A DNA stretch of 64,000 nt. It comes from Sva-07 sp963747375. Its GTDB lineage: Bacteria; Actinomycetota; Acidimicrobiia; Acidimicrobiales; Ilumatobacteraceae. The position numbers and the translations under genes are program-made. Below the pieces are notes generated by a model. It ran no database searches. It worked only from the letters and a program-made list of their open reading frames with translations, and was not told where the DNA came from. The stretch is from assembly GCA_963747375.1 (NCBI GenBank), contig CAVVFL010000011.1, forward strand, positions 372,001 through 436,000, read 5' to 3'. This document shows, one piece after another, positions 63,739-64,000 of the stretch (its first letter is position 1; the number at the start of each line of letters is the position of its first letter).

Positions 63739-64000
63739 TCACCCCGGCAGGATCGTGCCGACCGCATCACTGGCACGTGGCCGGAGCGGGTCGGCAGCGA
63801 AGCGTCTGTCGTACGCGCGACGTACATCGTCGAGGTCAGCGGGCAGTACGTCGGACGCCTCGCACCCGGCGACGACGAGGCGCGCCTGGTCGACGAGCAC
63901 CGCGGTGCGAGACGGGAGCCCCTCCGCGTCGAGCCCTTCGCGGAGGAGGTGCAGCGCCTCCAGCAGATAGATGCACACGGTCGGCTGCGTCGCCGCAGCG
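63739..64000 (-). CDS. C-terminal part of a protein running off the right edge
   Basis: The frame is open from the right edge to the TGA at 63739 and contains CIYLLEALHLLREGLDAEG and DLDDVRRAYDRRFAADPLR. This helical, leucine- and arginine-rich end resembles the C-terminus of DUF2254 membrane proteins, but the helices that would confirm it lie outside the window. It is convergent with the small protein, 7 bases away. Confidence 0.5.
   Translation of the reverse strand, partial: AAATQPTVCIYLLEALHLLREGLDAEGLPSRTAVLVDQARLVVAGCEASDVLPADLDDVRRAYDRRFAADPLRPRASDAVGTILPG

Noticed and set aside
1..64000. TGA read as tryptophan throughout
   Set aside because: Many genes end at TGA within ATGA or GTGA overlaps, so TGA is a working stop codon here.
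1..64000. CRISPR array, tRNA or rRNA genes, prophage
   Set aside because: No spaced repeats of CRISPR type, no cloverleaf or ribosomal sequence, and no integrase or phage structural genes were found.

Overview
The window is high-GC, densely packed chromosomal DNA from an actinobacterium. Five intact or nearly intact F420-type luciferase-like (LLM) oxidoreductases, an SCO6745-family protein, a TIGR03086 (mycothiol-type) domain, two 13E12/DUF222 HNH proteins and several promoters that place the -10 box next to the start codon all point there. The content (sulfatases, LLM enzymes, class C serine hydrolases, CoA enzymes) resembles marine Acidimicrobiia such as Ilumatobacter, but that placement is inference. 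No rRNA, tRNA, CRISPR array or phage module was seen.

Layout. 0-8.5 kb: a DUF1269-sulfatase, an acyl-CoA ligase, a calcium-loop repeat protein, amidase plus nitroreductase, an FTR1 iron permease with a dyad promoter, and a membrane protein with a strong terminator. 8.7-15.5 kb: LLM enzymes, a cation/calcium antiporter, a thiolase, a decayed permease with its small thioredoxin, and a selenoprotein of the glycine/sarcosine/betaine reductase B family read through an in-frame TGA. 15.6-26.7 kb: a plus-strand operon whose genes mostly overlap by 4 bp (small protein, TetR, sulfatase, MBL hydrolase, haloalkane dehalogenase-like hydrolase, SCO6745, SRPBCC, sulfatase/DJ-1 fusion, dimeric barrel protein, GST-like protein). 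This looks like a catabolic operon for a sulfated and possibly halogenated organic compound. 26.9-30.2 kb: a convergent minus-strand operon (PhyH dioxygenase, LLM, linalool dehydratase/isomerase-like enzyme). 31-44 kb: two TetR-linked genes sharing an operator motif, serine hydrolases, aldo/keto reductase, homocysteine methyltransferase, a large AfsR-like regulator, a fused VapBC, a LysM-NlpC/P60 hydrolase and others. 44.3-61.3 kb: a region bounded by two near-identical 1.27-kb HNH genes, holding enoyl-CoA hydratase, a Cys/Met PLP enzyme, a two-component system, a ferritin-like lipoprotein, a CopB-type ATPase with a MerR-type promoter, stress proteins and an aminotransferase. 61.4-64 kb: small membrane proteins and a zinc alcohol dehydrogenase.

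The most striking observation is in the linalool dehydratase/isomerase-like gene (complement 26926..28413). Both cysteines of the catalytic pair (C171 and C180 in the Castellaniella enzyme) are replaced by in-frame TGA, nine codons apart. Each TGA is followed at a suitable distance by a bacterial SECIS-like hairpin; the second has the loop GGUCU starting 18 nt after the TGA, matching what I recall of E. coli fdhF. Together with the TGA at the redox position of the reductase-B protein, this suggests a selenocysteine-using organism and an unrecognised family of di-selenocysteine terpene-alcohol dehydratase.

Caveat: about 50 apparent frameshifts break roughly 20 genes whose protein motifs continue in another frame, often at G/C runs. 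I read most of these as residual sequencing or assembly indels and annotate the genes across them, giving the junctions.
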